This document shows positions 10,066-18,802 of a stretch of 64,000 nucleotides of DNA, in pieces. The stretch spans positions 1-64,000 of the forward strand of contig NZ_LYCK01000014.1 in assembly GCF_001679045.1 (NCBI RefSeq), in the 5' to 3' direction. This DNA is from Haemophilus haemolyticus. Its GTDB lineage: Bacteria; Pseudomonadota; Gammaproteobacteria; Enterobacterales; Pasteurellaceae. The stretch's first letter is position 1; every line of letters starts with the position of its first letter. Made by a program: the position numbers and the translations under genes. The notes beneath the pieces are model-generated. The model saw nothing but the letters and a program-made list of their open reading frames with translations. It was not told the DNA's origin and ran no database searches.

Positions 10066-10094
10066 TTGCTTTAATAGATAAAATCGAGTATAAA
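10066..10094 (+). promoter_or_regulatory. putative promoter of the peroxiredoxin gene
   Basis: -35 TTGCTT (10066-10071), 17-nt spacer, -10 TATAAA (10089-10094), about 70 nt upstream of the start codon. Confidence 0.55.
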
Positions 10095-10167
10095 ATGTTG
10101 GCGTTTCAAATAGAACCGCGCCGCTATTTTGTGTGGCAAAACTTTAACTTAACTTTATATAGGAATT

Positions 10168-10776
10168 ATGACTATGGTATTAGTAACCCGTCAAGCACCA
10201 GATTTTACTTCATCTGCTGTATTAGGCAATGGCGAAATCGTTGATAACTTCAACTTAAAAAAACACATTGCTGGAAAAGCTGCAGTAATCTTTTTCTACC
10301 CATTAGACTTTACCTTTGTTTGCCCTTCTGAGTTAATCGCATTTGACCACCGTTATGAAGAATTCAAAAAACGTGGCGTAGAAGTAGTTGGTGTTTCTAT
10401 CGACTCTCAATTCACTCACAATGCATGGCGTAACACCCCAACTGAAAATGGTGGTATCGGCCAAGTTAAATATGCATTAGCGGCAGACGTAAAACACGAA
10501 ATTGCTCAAGCATACGGTATTGAACATCCTGAAGCAGGCGTTGCATTACGCGCTTCATTCTTAATCGACAAAAATGGCATCGTTCGTCACCAAGTAGTAA
10601 ACGATCTTCCATTAGGTCGTAACATCGATGAAATGTTACGTATGGTTGATGCATTACAATTTCATGAAGATCACGGTGAAGTTTGCCCTGCTCAATGGGA
10701 AAAAGGTAAAGAAGGGATGAAAGATAACCCTGAAGGCGTTGCAAAATACTTAAAACAAAACGCTGATAAACTTTAA
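10168..10776 (+). CDS. typical 2-Cys peroxiredoxin (AhpC/Prx1 type)
   Basis: 202 aa. Thiol peroxidase reducing hydrogen peroxide and organic peroxides in the cytoplasm. The peroxidatic Cys is C52 in PLDFTFVCPSE, with the active-site Thr at position 49. The resolving Cys is C173 in GEVCPAQW. The region VSIDSQFTHNAWRN and the C-terminal tail are typical of the Prx1/AhpC subfamily. No ahpF-like reductase lies beside it, so the electron donor is probably thioredoxin (inference). Flanked by its own promoter and terminator between metC and pgsA. As far as I recall, H. influenzae Rd lacks a gene of this type. Confidence 0.93.
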   Translation: MTMVLVTRQAPDFTSSAVLGNGEIVDNFNLKKHIAGKAAVIFFYPLDFTFVCPSELIAFDHRYEEFKKRGVEVVGVSIDSQFTHNAWRNTPTENGGIGQVKYALAADVKHEIAQAYGIEHPEAGVALRASFLIDKNGIVRHQVVNDLPLGRNIDEMLRMVDALQFHEDHGEVCPAQWEKGKEGMKDNPEGVAKYLKQNADKL

Positions 10777-10793
10777 TCCTTAATTATTTAGAA

Positions 10794-10819
10794 GAAAGCC
10801 ACATAATGTGGCTTTTTTT
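10794..10819 (+). terminator. terminator of the peroxiredoxin gene
   Basis: Stem AAAGCCACAT / ATGTGGCTTT followed by a T run, 18 nt past the stop codon. Confidence 0.85.
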
Positions 10820-10876
10820 ATAGTCTTAGATACTTTAGAATAGGCGTATCTCTAACACCAAGAGCGGTTCATTTCT

Positions 10877-11434
10877 ATGAAATTTAATATTCCTATTTTC
10901 CTAACGATGTTTCGCGTAATCCTAATTCCGTTTTTCGTGATTGCATTTTATTTACCTATCGAATCCTCCCCTTTTATTACTACATTCATATTCTTTATTG
11001 CTGGTGTTACTGATTGGCTTGATGGTTATTTGGCTCGTAAATGGAAACAAACTACAAGATTTGGCGCTTTTTTGGATCCTGTTGCGGATAAAGTAATGGT
11101 TGTCGCAGCCTTGGTTCTCATCGTTGAATACCAACACTCTCTTTGGATTACAATTCCTGCCATTATTATGATTTCTCGAGAAATTATTATTTCCGCATTA
11201 CGTGAATGGATGGCTGAACTCGGAGAGCGTAGTAAAGTCGCTGTCTCTTGGTGGGGAAAATGGAAAACAACCGCACAAATGTTAGCCCTAGGCGGATTAT
11301 TATGGCGTTACAATAACTATATGGAAATTGCCGCTATAATCTTGCTTTACATAGCAGCCATTTTAACAGTATGGTCAATGATCCAATATTTACAGGCAGC
11401 AAAAGGTAGCCTATTAGATGACCTAAAACTCTAA
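10877..11434 (+). CDS. pgsA: CDP-diacylglycerol-glycerol-3-phosphate 3-phosphatidyltransferase
   Basis: 185 aa integral membrane enzyme that makes phosphatidylglycerol phosphate, the first committed step to PG and cardiolipin. The CDP-alcohol phosphotransferase signature is complete: D49-G50, A53-R54, G63, D67 and D71 within [19 protein letters not shown]. Four or five transmembrane segments follow the usual pattern. Length matches E. coli PgsA (182 aa). The next genes downstream are tRNAs with their own promoter. Confidence 0.95.
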   Translation: MKFNIPIFLTMFRVILIPFFVIAFYLPIESSPFITTFIFFIAGVTDWLDGYLARKWKQTTRFGAFLDPVADKVMVVAALVLIVEYQHSLWITIPAIIMISREIIISALREWMAELGERSKVAVSWWGKWKTTAQMLALGGLLWRYNNYMEIAAIILLYIAAILTVWSMIQYLQAAKGSLLDDLKL

Positions 11435-11520
11435 TTCTGGATAAATTGCGGAATTTTCTACCGTACTTTTATTATTTTGTCTTATTTTTAATCAATCAAA
11501 GTTTTTTTTTATTTTTTCAT

Positions 11521-11548
11521 TTGACACAAGACTATAAAACCGTAAAAT
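11521..11548 (+). promoter_or_regulatory. promoter of the tRNA Gly-Leu-Lys operon
   Basis: Perfect -35 TTGACA (11521-11526), 16-nt spacer, -10 TAAAAT (11543-11548), then the GC-rich discriminator ACGCCCCG. Confidence 0.8.
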
Positions 11549-11588
11549 ACGCCCCGTTGTCACGCAGCAATGCTGATTAGTGATAAAT

Positions 11589-11664
<76 letters not shown>

Positions 11665-11668
11665 ATTA

Positions 11669-11755
11669 GCCCGAGTGGTGGAATCGGTAGACACAAGGGA
11701 TTTAAAATCCCTCGCCTTTCGAGGCGTGCCAGTTCAAGTCTGGCTTCGGGCACCA
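11669..11755 (+). tRNA. tRNA-Leu (anticodon TAA)
   Basis: 87-nt class II tRNA with a long variable arm (CGCCTTTCGAGGCG). Anticodon loop TTTAAAA gives TAA, and CCA is encoded. Four nt downstream of tRNA-Gly. Confidence 0.97.
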
Positions 11756-11805
11756 TTTAAACGCCAATCCAAAGATTTTAAAATTTACTTTAAAATCATC
11801 TAATT

Positions 11806-11881
11806 GGGTCGTTAGCTCAGTCGGTAGAGCAGCGGACTTTTAATCCGTTGGTCGAAGGTTCGAATCCTTCACGACCCACCA
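11806..11881 (+). tRNA. tRNA-Lys (anticodon TTT)
   Basis: 76-nt cloverleaf. Anticodon loop CTTTTAA gives TTT; the acceptor GGGTCGT pairs with ACGACCC and CCA is encoded. Last gene of the Gly-Leu-Lys operon. Confidence 0.97.
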
Positions 11882-11895
11882 CTTAAAAATAAAGC

Positions 11896-11917
11896 AAGCA
11901 CCGAAAGGTGTTTTTTT
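11896..11917 (+). terminator. terminator of the tRNA Gly-Leu-Lys operon
   Basis: Short stem CACC-GAAA-GGTG with a GNRA-type loop and seven T residues, 18 nt after tRNA-Lys. Confidence 0.8.
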
Positions 11918-12025
11918 ATTGCCTAATATCTGGTACTACTTTTCAATTACTGGCTCATTGAGAAATAGCTATTCTTTCTACCTAATCTAAAATAATTAAT
12001 ATATTTTATCGCTACGTTATATTTT

Positions 12026-12060
12026 CTAAAATAAAATAGCGCCTGAAAATCAAGCGCTAT
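12026..12060 (-). terminator. terminator of the thrABC operon
   Basis: Minus strand: ATAGCGC...GCGCTAT stem followed by TTTTATTTT, about 30 nt past the thrC stop. Confidence 0.75.
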
Positions 12061-12091
12061 CCAAAATACAATAAAAATTTACCGCACTTTA

Positions 12092-13366
12092 TTACTTTAA
12101 TAAGTAAGCCCGTAGTTGTGCAAAATCATTATCCATTTCATCAGAAAGCAATGGTAGCTGATTATGTTTATCCAGTGCTTCAGGTAATGAAAGCTGAATA
12201 CCAAGAATACGTTCTACGGATTCTTTAAATTTCGCTGGATGTGCTGTACACAGGAAAATTCCTGTTTCACCCGTTTTAATTTGATCTTTCAACACCTGAT
12301 AAGCAATCGCACCATGAGGTTCACATAAATAACCTTTTGACTGCATCGCTTTTAAGGTATCTTCTGTTTCACTATCACTTAGCATTCCGGAACCTAAATC
12401 AGTTAAATTCCAACCATTTCGTTTAAACAATTCTTCCACTCTTGGCCAGTTATTCGGACGGCTTACATCCATTGCGTTAGAAAGAGTTGCAACTGTCGTT
12501 TTAGGATCCCAATTACCCGATTTCAAATAACGTGGCACTGTATCATTTGCATTTGTTGAGGCAACAAAGCGTTTTATTGGCAAGCCTAATGTTTTTGCAA
12601 TTAATCCCGCAGTTAAGTTACCAAAATTACCACTTGGCACAGAAACCACAACATTATCACGTTTTTCTTTTGGCAATTGTGCTACAGCCTCAAAGTAATA
12701 ACAAACTTGAGCTAATAAGCGGCTGATATTAATAGAATTTGCAGAGTTGAGTCCGATAGCTTGGCGCAATTCAACATCATCAAAGGCTTGCTTAACCAAA
12801 GCCTGGCACGTATCAAAATCACCGTTAATCGCAACTGTACGAATATTCCCCCCAAGGGTACAGAACAATTTTTCTTGCAATGGGCTGATTTTGCCTTTTG
12901 GATAAAGGATAACTACATTAATATTTTCTAATCCATAAAACGCATGTGCTACAGCAGCTCCAGTATCGCCAGACGTTGCCGTTAAAATGGTGATTTTTCC
13001 ATCACCACGTACTGCCGCAAGTGCCTGTGCCATAAAACGCCCCCCAAAGTCTTTAAATGCCAATGTGGGACCATGAAATAATTCAAGTGCATAAATATTA
13101 TCTTCAACTTTTTCTAACGGTGCAGTGAAAGTGAATGCATTTCTCACCATCTCGTCTAACGTTGCTTTCGGTAATTCTTCACCAATTAATGCACCTAGAA
13201 TTTTTTGGCTACGCTCAACAAGAGGTAATTCAAGTAATTCATCAATGTTATTAAGTTGAGGAATAACTTCAGGAAAGAATAAACCTTGATCCTGTCCAAG
13301 ACCTTGACGAACAGCCTGAGAAAAAGTGACTTGTTCTTCGGGATGTTTGATATTGTATAAATTCAT
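12092..13366 (-). CDS. thrC: threonine synthase
   Basis: 424 aa. PLP enzyme that converts O-phosphohomoserine to threonine, the last step of the pathway. The PLP lysine is K105 in LAFKDFGGRFMAQ, preceded by the family's FHGPT motif. The PLP phosphate loop is SVPSGNFGN, and TATSGDTGAAV binds substrate. Length matches E. coli ThrC (428 aa). Third gene of thrABC, starting 42 nt after thrB. Confidence 0.96.
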   Translation of the reverse strand: MNLYNIKHPEEQVTFSQAVRQGLGQDQGLFFPEVIPQLNNIDELLELPLVERSQKILGALIGEELPKATLDEMVRNAFTFTAPLEKVEDNIYALELFHGPTLAFKDFGGRFMAQALAAVRGDGKITILTATSGDTGAAVAHAFYGLENINVVILYPKGKISPLQEKLFCTLGGNIRTVAINGDFDTCQALVKQAFDDVELRQAIGLNSANSINISRLLAQVCYYFEAVAQLPKEKRDNVVVSVPSGNFGNLTAGLIAKTLGLPIKRFVASTNANDTVPRYLKSGNWDPKTTVATLSNAMDVSRPNNWPRVEELFKRNGWNLTDLGSGMLSDSETEDTLKAMQSKGYLCEPHGAIAYQVLKDQIKTGETGIFLCTAHPAKFKESVERILGIQLSLPEALDKHNQLPLLSDEMDNDFAQLRAYLLK

Positions 13367-13408
13367 ATTTAATCCGTTTTTAATTTAATTTTATCTATTT
13401 AAATTAAC

Positions 13409-14353
13409 TTATTTAATTTCTCTTGCGCCTTCATTATCGACCTTACATACATGCACAAAACCTTCATTATTTTGTAAATAATGATTCTCTAAATAAGTTG
13501 AAAGTTTAATTGCGGTTTGTAAGTCTGGAGCAATAGAGAAAATAGTTGGCCCTGAGCCTGAAATACCAGTGGCAAGTGCACCTAAGTCTCGCGTAGCTTG
13601 TTTTACTTCAGCAAAATTAGGTAGCAGAGATTCACGATAAGGCTCGGCAATGACATCTTTCATCATAATCGCCGCAAGGTTTTCCTGATGGGTATGGCAA
13701 GCATGTACAAAGCCACCTAAATGACGACCATGGGCAATCACGTCTTGTCGAGTATAGCTTTTCGGTAAAATTGCACGCGCTTCAGCAGTAGAAACTTCAA
13801 TTCCTGGATACGCCAACACCCAATACCAATTATCAAAAAATGGAAGCTTTTGACAAATATTGCCGAGCGATTGCACCATAAATTGCACACCGCCAAGATA
13901 GCAAGGTGCAACATTATCATAATGGATTGAACCAGAAATACGGCCTTCCAATTCTCCCATCATTTCAAGCAACTCCATTTTCGAAAAAGGGCCATCATGA
14001 AACTGATTTAATGCCACTAATGCAGCAACAATAGAACAAGCACTAGAGCCTAAACCAGAGCCAATAGGCATATTTTTTTCGAGCGTTAAACGCAAAGGTT
14101 TCACATTTCCTCCGCGTAATTTTAATTGCTCGCTAAATAGCACATAAGCTTGGTAAACTATATTTTTTTGTAGTTCTTTCGGTAATTTACGAACAAAATA
14201 GCCCGCACTTTCTAACTCAAAACCACTTGAAATAGATTCTATTTGAACCACATCACCTAACAATGAACCATCAATAGGAGAGATCGCAGCGCCTAAAGTA
14301 TCGAAACCTACGCTAATATTCGCGCTAGATGCAGGGGCGTAAATTCTTAACAT
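13409..14353 (-). CDS. thrB: homoserine kinase
   Basis: 314 aa. GHMP-family kinase phosphorylating homoserine with ATP. The phosphate-binding loop [10 protein letters not shown] spans about residues 96-105. The N terminus [17 protein letters not shown] and the C-terminal [11 protein letters not shown] motif are characteristic. Second gene of the thr operon, 12 nt downstream of thrA, so translation is probably coupled. Confidence 0.96.
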   Translation of the reverse strand: MLRIYAPASSANISVGFDTLGAAISPIDGSLLGDVVQIESISSGFELESAGYFVRKLPKELQKNIVYQAYVLFSEQLKLRGGNVKPLRLTLEKNMPIGSGLGSSACSIVAALVALNQFHDGPFSKMELLEMMGELEGRISGSIHYDNVAPCYLGGVQFMVQSLGNICQKLPFFDNWYWVLAYPGIEVSTAEARAILPKSYTRQDVIAHGRHLGGFVHACHTHQENLAAIMMKDVIAEPYRESLLPNFAEVKQATRDLGALATGISGSGPTIFSIAPDLQTAIKLSTYLENHYLQNNEGFVHVCKVDNEGAREIK

Positions 14354-14365
14354 TGGTAATCCTTA

Positions 14366-16813
14366 TTAATGTTGTAATGTTCTTAAGATATCTGCAAAAA
14401 TACCTGCCGCAGTAACTGCATTGCCAGCGCCATAACCACGTAATAAAAGTGGGATAGGTTGGTAATAACGAGTATAAAATGCCAGAGCATTTTCACCGTC
14501 TTTCACTTTATAAAGTGGGTTATTCTGATCGACTGCAACAATAGATACTTTACATTTACCTTCGCAAATTTTTCCAACATAACGCAATACTTTGCCTTCA
14601 GCTTTAGCGGTGGAAACACGAGCTTTAAACTCTTCATCAAGCTGTGGCAGCATTGCCATAAATTCATCTGCAGATTTTCCTTCAGAGAAACCTTTCGGCA
14701 ATACACCTTCAACTTCAACATCTGAAAGTTCAAGCTCAATTCCAGCTTCACGAGCAAGAATTAATAATTTACGTGCTACATCTTGTCCAGAAAGGTCATC
14801 ACGGGGATCTGGCTCAGTAAAGCCTTTTTCTCGGGCAAGTGCGGTGACTTCTGAAAGAGAAAGTCCTTCCTCCAATTTACCAAAAATAAAGGAAAGCGAG
14901 CCAGATAAAATGCCTTCAAAATATTCAAGTTCATCACCCGCAGCAAGTAAGTTTTGAAGATTTTCAATTACTGGCAAACCAGCGCCCACATTCGTTTCAT
15001 ATAAGAATTTATGTTGGCTTGCTTGAGCGTTTTGGCGTAACTCATTGTAATAAGCTAATTCTCGTGTATTCGCTTTTTTATTTGGCGTGACTACATGGAA
15101 ACCTTCTTTTAACGCACGAGCATAAAGCCCCGCTACAGATTCGGCTGAGGTACAATCTACAAATACTGGATTCACCACATGATGTAATTTAATGAAAGAA
15201 AGCAATACATCAAAATCTGATGGCTGAGTCGCATTTTCTAAATCGTTTTTCCAATCGTCTAAACATAATCCATTTTCATCGAGCAACATGCGGTTGGAAT
15301 TCGCAATAGCACAAACTCGAATTTCAACACTCTTCTTTGCTAGATACTCCTTTTGACGCTTTACCTGCTCAATTAATTCTCCGCCTACTCCACCAACGCC
15401 CACTAAAAACATATCCACGACTTTTTTATTATTGAAAAGCGCCTGATGGGTAGCTTTCACCGCTTCAATCGCTTTATTTTGCGGCACAACCGCAGAAATT
15501 GAACGTTCACTAGAACCTTGTGCAATCGCCACAATACTAATATTTGCCTGTGCTAACGCCGAGAAGAAACGAGCAGCAATGCCTTTCGCTTGCTTCATTC
15601 CATCGCCCACAACAGAAATAATGGATAAATCTTTAATCACTTCAATTGGTTCTAATTGATGTTCATTTAATTCATTAGCAAACTCAGTTTCTAGTACGGT
15701 TTTCGCAACTTCTGCAGATTTCACTGGCACGCAGAAGCTAATACTGTATTCAGATGAAGACTGGGTAATTAAGATGACTGAAATGCCTGCACCTGACATA
15801 GCTGAAAATACGCGAGATGCCATGCCTACCATGCCTTGCATACCAGGGCCTGATACATTAAACATCGCCAAGTTATCTAAGTTAGTGATACCTTTGACTT
15901 GTAAACCTTCTGATTTCATATTGCCATCAATAATCGAACCCGGTGCAGAAGGATTTCCTGTATTTTTAATGACACAAGGAATATTTTGTGGTAACAATGG
16001 ACCAATCGTACGAGGATGAATCACTTTCGCACCGAAATAAGAAAGTTCCATCGCTTCACGATAAGAAAGAGTTGGTAATAAACGTGCATCAGGCACTAAA
16101 CGCGGATCGCAAGTATAAACGCCATCCACATCGGTCCAAATTTCGCATACGCTTGCGCCTAAACAAGCGGCTAAACAGGCTGCAGAATAATCAGATCCAT
16201 TACGACCGAGCAGTACCAACTCACCTTTTTCATTACCCGCAGTAAATCCTGCCATAAGCACCACTTTATCTTTTGCAATACTTGCTGCATCAACACGTTT
16301 TGTTGATTCTTCAATTTCAACTGAAGACTCAAGATAACCGCCTTTTGCTAATAATTGCTTGACCGGATCCACAATATGTACGCTATAGCCACGCGCTTCA
16401 AACCAAGCTTTCATCATTGCGATAGAAAGTTTTTCACCACGGCAATCAATTGTCGCTTTAACTGCATCTTCTACTTTTCCTGCTTGACGAATTTCTTCTA
16501 ATAATCCTTTGATTTGAGCAAATTCAGCATCAATAAGCGCTTTTGTCCCATTTAAGTCGAATTGATTATTTTCGGCATGTAAGCCATTGATGATGTTATA
16601 GAAAATTTCGATTGCTTCGTTGAAATGCGTATCGGTTGGTTGATTTAATGCAGCTTTTTCAGAAAGGGCGACGAGATGATTAGTTATTTTTGCTGGTGCT
16701 GATAAAACACCTGCTGCCTGCTCTTCTAAATGAGCTTGCTCGATCAATTTCGCTGCTTGGGAAAATCGTTCTGGATTTGCAAGCGAAGTGCCGCCAAATT
16801 TAAGTACGCGCAT
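14366..16813 (-). CDS. thrA: bifunctional aspartokinase / homoserine dehydrogenase I
   Basis: 815 aa from the ATG at 16813, which has AGGAGA upstream. A longer in-frame reading reaches 16909, but its first 32 codons run through the attenuator hairpin and are not expected to be translated. The aspartokinase domain starts [20 protein letters not shown] regulatory repeats lie about residues 300-460 (VNVSGPGM-type and [13 protein letters not shown]). The homoserine dehydrogenase domain begins [16 protein letters not shown], with [10 protein letters not shown] and [16 protein letters not shown]. It catalyses steps 1 and 3 of threonine synthesis and is expected to be threonine-inhibited. Length fits ThrA (820 aa). 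Confidence 0.96.
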   Translation of the reverse strand: MRVLKFGGTSLANPERFSQAAKLIEQAHLEEQAAGVLSAPAKITNHLVALSEKAALNQPTDTHFNEAIEIFYNIINGLHAENNQFDLNGTKALIDAEFAQIKGLLEEIRQAGKVEDAVKATIDCRGEKLSIAMMKAWFEARGYSVHIVDPVKQLLAKGGYLESSVEIEESTKRVDAASIAKDKVVLMAGFTAGNEKGELVLLGRNGSDYSAACLAACLGASVCEIWTDVDGVYTCDPRLVPDARLLPTLSYREAMELSYFGAKVIHPRTIGPLLPQNIPCVIKNTGNPSAPGSIIDGNMKSEGLQVKGITNLDNLAMFNVSGPGMQGMVGMASRVFSAMSGAGISVILITQSSSEYSISFCVPVKSAEVAKTVLETEFANELNEHQLEPIEVIKDLSIISVVGDGMKQAKGIAARFFSALAQANISIVAIAQGSSERSISAVVPQNKAIEAVKATHQALFNNKKVVDMFLVGVGGVGGELIEQVKRQKEYLAKKSVEIRVCAIANSNRMLLDENGLCLDDWKNDLENATQPSDFDVLLSFIKLHHVVNPVFVDCTSAESVAGLYARALKEGFHVVTPNKKANTRELAYYNELRQNAQASQHKFLYETNVGAGLPVIENLQNLLAAGDELEYFEGILSGSLSFIFGKLEEGLSLSEVTALAREKGFTEPDPRDDLSGQDVARKLLILAREAGIELELSDVEVEGVLPKGFSEGKSADEFMAMLPQLDEEFKARVSTAKAEGKVLRYVGKICEGKCKVSIVAVDQNNPLYKVKDGENALAFYTRYYQPIPLLLRGYGAGNAVTAAGIFADILRTLQH

Positions 16814-16851
16814 GATTGGTTCTCCTAGAGATATTGTGTTTTTAAATTTAT

Positions 16852-16886
16852 AAAAAAACCCGCTATTCAGTTGAATCGCGGGTTTT
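16852..16886 (-). terminator. thr operon transcription attenuator
   Basis: On the minus strand the stem AACCCGC / GCGGGTT with an inner ATTCA / TGAAT extension is followed by seven T. It lies between the leader peptide stop and the thrA ribosome binding site, the classic position for threonine/isoleucine-controlled attenuation. The leader stop region AACCCGCGCC can compete with the stem, which would give the antiterminator. Confidence 0.85.
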
Positions 16887-16908
16887 CTGTATCCTGTTTT
16901 TTGGTGCA

Positions 16909-16995
16909 CTAACCCGCGCCATTAATCATAGTAATGGTCATCATAATGGTGGTAATCGTGCTAATGATTACGGATAAAGTGCGGTTATTTTTCAT
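16909..16995 (-). CDS. thrL: thr operon leader peptide
   Basis: 28 codons plus stop, reading [28 protein letters not shown]. Six Thr and six Ile residues are concentrated in residues 10-24, just before the attenuator. Stalling at Thr or Ile codons when the charged tRNAs are scarce would favour the antiterminator and expression of thrABC; this mechanism is established for E. coli thrL and inferred here. Codons 4-7 (Asn-Arg-Thr-Leu) are encoded by an uptake signal sequence (complement of 16977-16985). The ribosome binding site is weak. Confidence 0.85.
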   Translation of the reverse strand: MKNNRTLSVIISTITTIMMTITMINGAG

Positions 16996-17026
16996 TGTGT
17001 TTTATCTTGAAAAATGAATGCGTAAA

Positions 17027-17055
17027 GAAATACCGAAATTTCCCGAGCTTGTCAA
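17027..17055 (-). promoter_or_regulatory. promoter of the thr operon
   Basis: Minus strand: -35 TTGACA (complement of 17050-17055), 17-nt spacer, -10 TATTTC (complement of 17027-17032), about 30 nt before the thrL start codon. Confidence 0.6.
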
Positions 17056-17137
17056 ACAGAAAGTAACAAATTTTTCAGAAATTTTCTCAGTAAATAAATT
17101 TCGTGTAAACTAACCGCACTTTTATAAAGGAGAACCT

Positions 17138-17839
17138 ATGGATATCCAACATAATCTCAACCTAATTCATCAAAAAATTGAAACAGCTTACGAAGAAGCT
17201 AAACGCAATCAAAATACAGTAAAATTACTTGCCGTATCTAAGACCAAACCTATTTCCGCTATTCTTTCGGCTTATCAAGCTGGACAAATAGCCTTTGGGG
17301 AAAATTATGTGCAAGAAGGTGTAGAAAAGATCCAATATTTTGAATCGCAAGATATTAACCTTGAATGGCATTTTATTGGTCCATTACAATCGAATAAAAC
17401 CCGTCTCGTTGCAGAACATTTTGATTGGATGCAAACACTTGATCGAGCAAAAATTGCAGATCGTTTAAATGAACAACGACCAACTAACAAGGCACCCTTA
17501 AATGTCTTGATTCAGATTAATATCAGCGATGAAGAAAGTAAATCTGGCATTCAACCAGAGGAAATGTTAACACTGGCAAAACACATCGAAAATTTACCGC
17601 ACTTACGCTTACGTGGCTTAATGGCAATACCCGCGCCGACCGATAAAATCGCTGAACAAGAAGCCGTGTTCAGAAAAATGTCAGATCTATTTGAACAACT
17701 TAAACAAGCCTTACCTAATCAACAAATTGATACGCTTTCTATGGGAATGACGGATGATATGCCGAGCGCAATAAAATGCGGTTCTACTATGGTACGTATT
17801 GGTACTGCAATTTTCGGTGCAAGGGATTATTCAAAATAA
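17138..17839 (+). CDS. yggS: PLP homeostasis protein (YggS/PLPBP family)
   Basis: 233 aa. Single-domain PLP-binding TIM barrel without known catalysis, controlling free PLP and amino/keto acid balance. The PLP lysine is in LLAVSKTKP near residue 36. FGENYVQEG, EWHFIGPLQSNK and the C-terminal SMGMTDDMPSAIKCGSTMVRIGTAIFG (phosphate binding) are hallmark segments. The ATG is preceded by AAGGAGA. Divergent from the thr operon; it has its own terminator. Confidence 0.94.
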   Translation: MDIQHNLNLIHQKIETAYEEAKRNQNTVKLLAVSKTKPISAILSAYQAGQIAFGENYVQEGVEKIQYFESQDINLEWHFIGPLQSNKTRLVAEHFDWMQTLDRAKIADRLNEQRPTNKAPLNVLIQINISDEESKSGIQPEEMLTLAKHIENLPHLRLRGLMAIPAPTDKIAEQEAVFRKMSDLFEQLKQALPNQQIDTLSMGMTDDMPSAIKCGSTMVRIGTAIFGARDYSK

Positions 17840-17878
17840 ATCTAAACAACCCGATTTAAAAAATTATCGTAAGAAAAA

Positions 17879-17912
17879 GCGAACCGCACATAAAAGAGCG
17901 GTTCGTTTTTTA
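17879..17912. terminator. bidirectional terminator between yggS and the methyltransferase gene
   Basis: GCGAACCGC pairs with GCGGTTCGT (one wobble pair allowed), loop ACATAAAAGA, followed by a T run on the plus strand. The two genes converge here. Confidence 0.75.
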
Positions 17913-17914
17913 TA

Positions 17915-18670
17915 TTATTTTTGGCTACATACAGCAATAAAATGTAATTTATGTTCAGGATCATTAAAGGTTTTAAACATTCTTTTAAATTGCTCGCGAT
18001 TTTCCGCTTTCATAGCATTACGGATGATTTTTAACGTCCCCAGAATGCCCTCATCATAAATCATTCCTTTTGGTGAAAGTAATGTCATCTCACCAGAGAA
18101 AGTATCAACATTTCTAAAGCCACTTTCTTGGAATATGCCTTTCCAGCCATCTTTCGTTAATGGTGTGACCGTCACGTTAATCGCTTTGCGCATATTTTCT
18201 AGAATAGTTTGATGATCATTCCCCACCAGCATAACATCGTGAGTAAGCAATAAACCATTTGGTTTTAACACTCGAAAATATTCTGCAATGGCTTTTTTCT
18301 TAGCTTCCACGGGTAACATTGTGAGCATCGCTTCATTGATGACAATATCAAAACTTTCATCCTCGAAAGGCAATTTCATCGCATTCGCACGCTGCACATG
18401 AATTTTTTCTTGCAAGCCATTTGCTTCGATATTTGCTTGTGCTTTTTCTAACGCATGTTCGTCTAAATCAACACCTTCAATATGGCAATCAAATTGTTTC
18501 GCCAATCCAATGGCTGTCGTTCCCATATTACAGGCAACCTCTAACACTTTTTTATCTTGGCTAAAATCGCCATTGGCAATTAACCAATCTGTTGCTTTTT
18601 TACCGCCTGGACGCAAACGAGTTTTACCTAAACGTGCAAGAAAATTATGCCCTACTTCATCTTTTGCCAT
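17915..18670 (-). CDS. class I SAM-dependent methyltransferase
   Basis: 251 aa. Rossmann-type methyltransferase: motif I KVLEVACNMGTTAIGLA binds SAM, motif II GVDLDEHAL follows, and motif IV FDIVINEAMLTMLP is present. Overall it resembles UbiE/Methyltransf_11 small-molecule methyltransferases, and as I recall matches an H. influenzae protein known only as a conserved methyltransferase. The substrate is unknown. It stands alone, convergent with yggS and downstream of nagA on the same strand but beyond the nagA terminator. Confidence 0.85.
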   Translation of the reverse strand: MAKDEVGHNFLARLGKTRLRPGGKKATDWLIANGDFSQDKKVLEVACNMGTTAIGLAKQFDCHIEGVDLDEHALEKAQANIEANGLQEKIHVQRANAMKLPFEDESFDIVINEAMLTMLPVEAKKKAIAEYFRVLKPNGLLLTHDVMLVGNDHQTILENMRKAINVTVTPLTKDGWKGIFQESGFRNVDTFSGEMTLLSPKGMIYDEGILGTLKIIRNAMKAENREQFKRMFKTFNDPEHKLHFIAVCSQK

Positions 18671-18740
18671 ATCTATCTCCTAGTAATTAACTTGGTTTTT
18701 ATATTATAGATGAAAATTATTCTTATTAAAGTAGTAAAGC

Positions 18741-18769
18741 AAAAAATAACCCAACCAATTGGTTGGGCT
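18741..18769 (-). terminator. terminator of the nagA operon
   Basis: Minus strand: palindromic stem GCCCAACCAATTGGTTGGGT followed by TATTTTTTG, about 34 nt past the nagA stop. Confidence 0.85.
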
Positions 18770-18802
18770 CTAAAAGATCAGTAAAATTTACCGCACTTTA
18801 AA

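Noticed and set aside
16814..16909. N-terminal extension of thrA by 32 codons
   Set aside because: It crosses the attenuator hairpin; the ATG at 16813 has a good ribosome binding site and starts the conserved aspartokinase domain.
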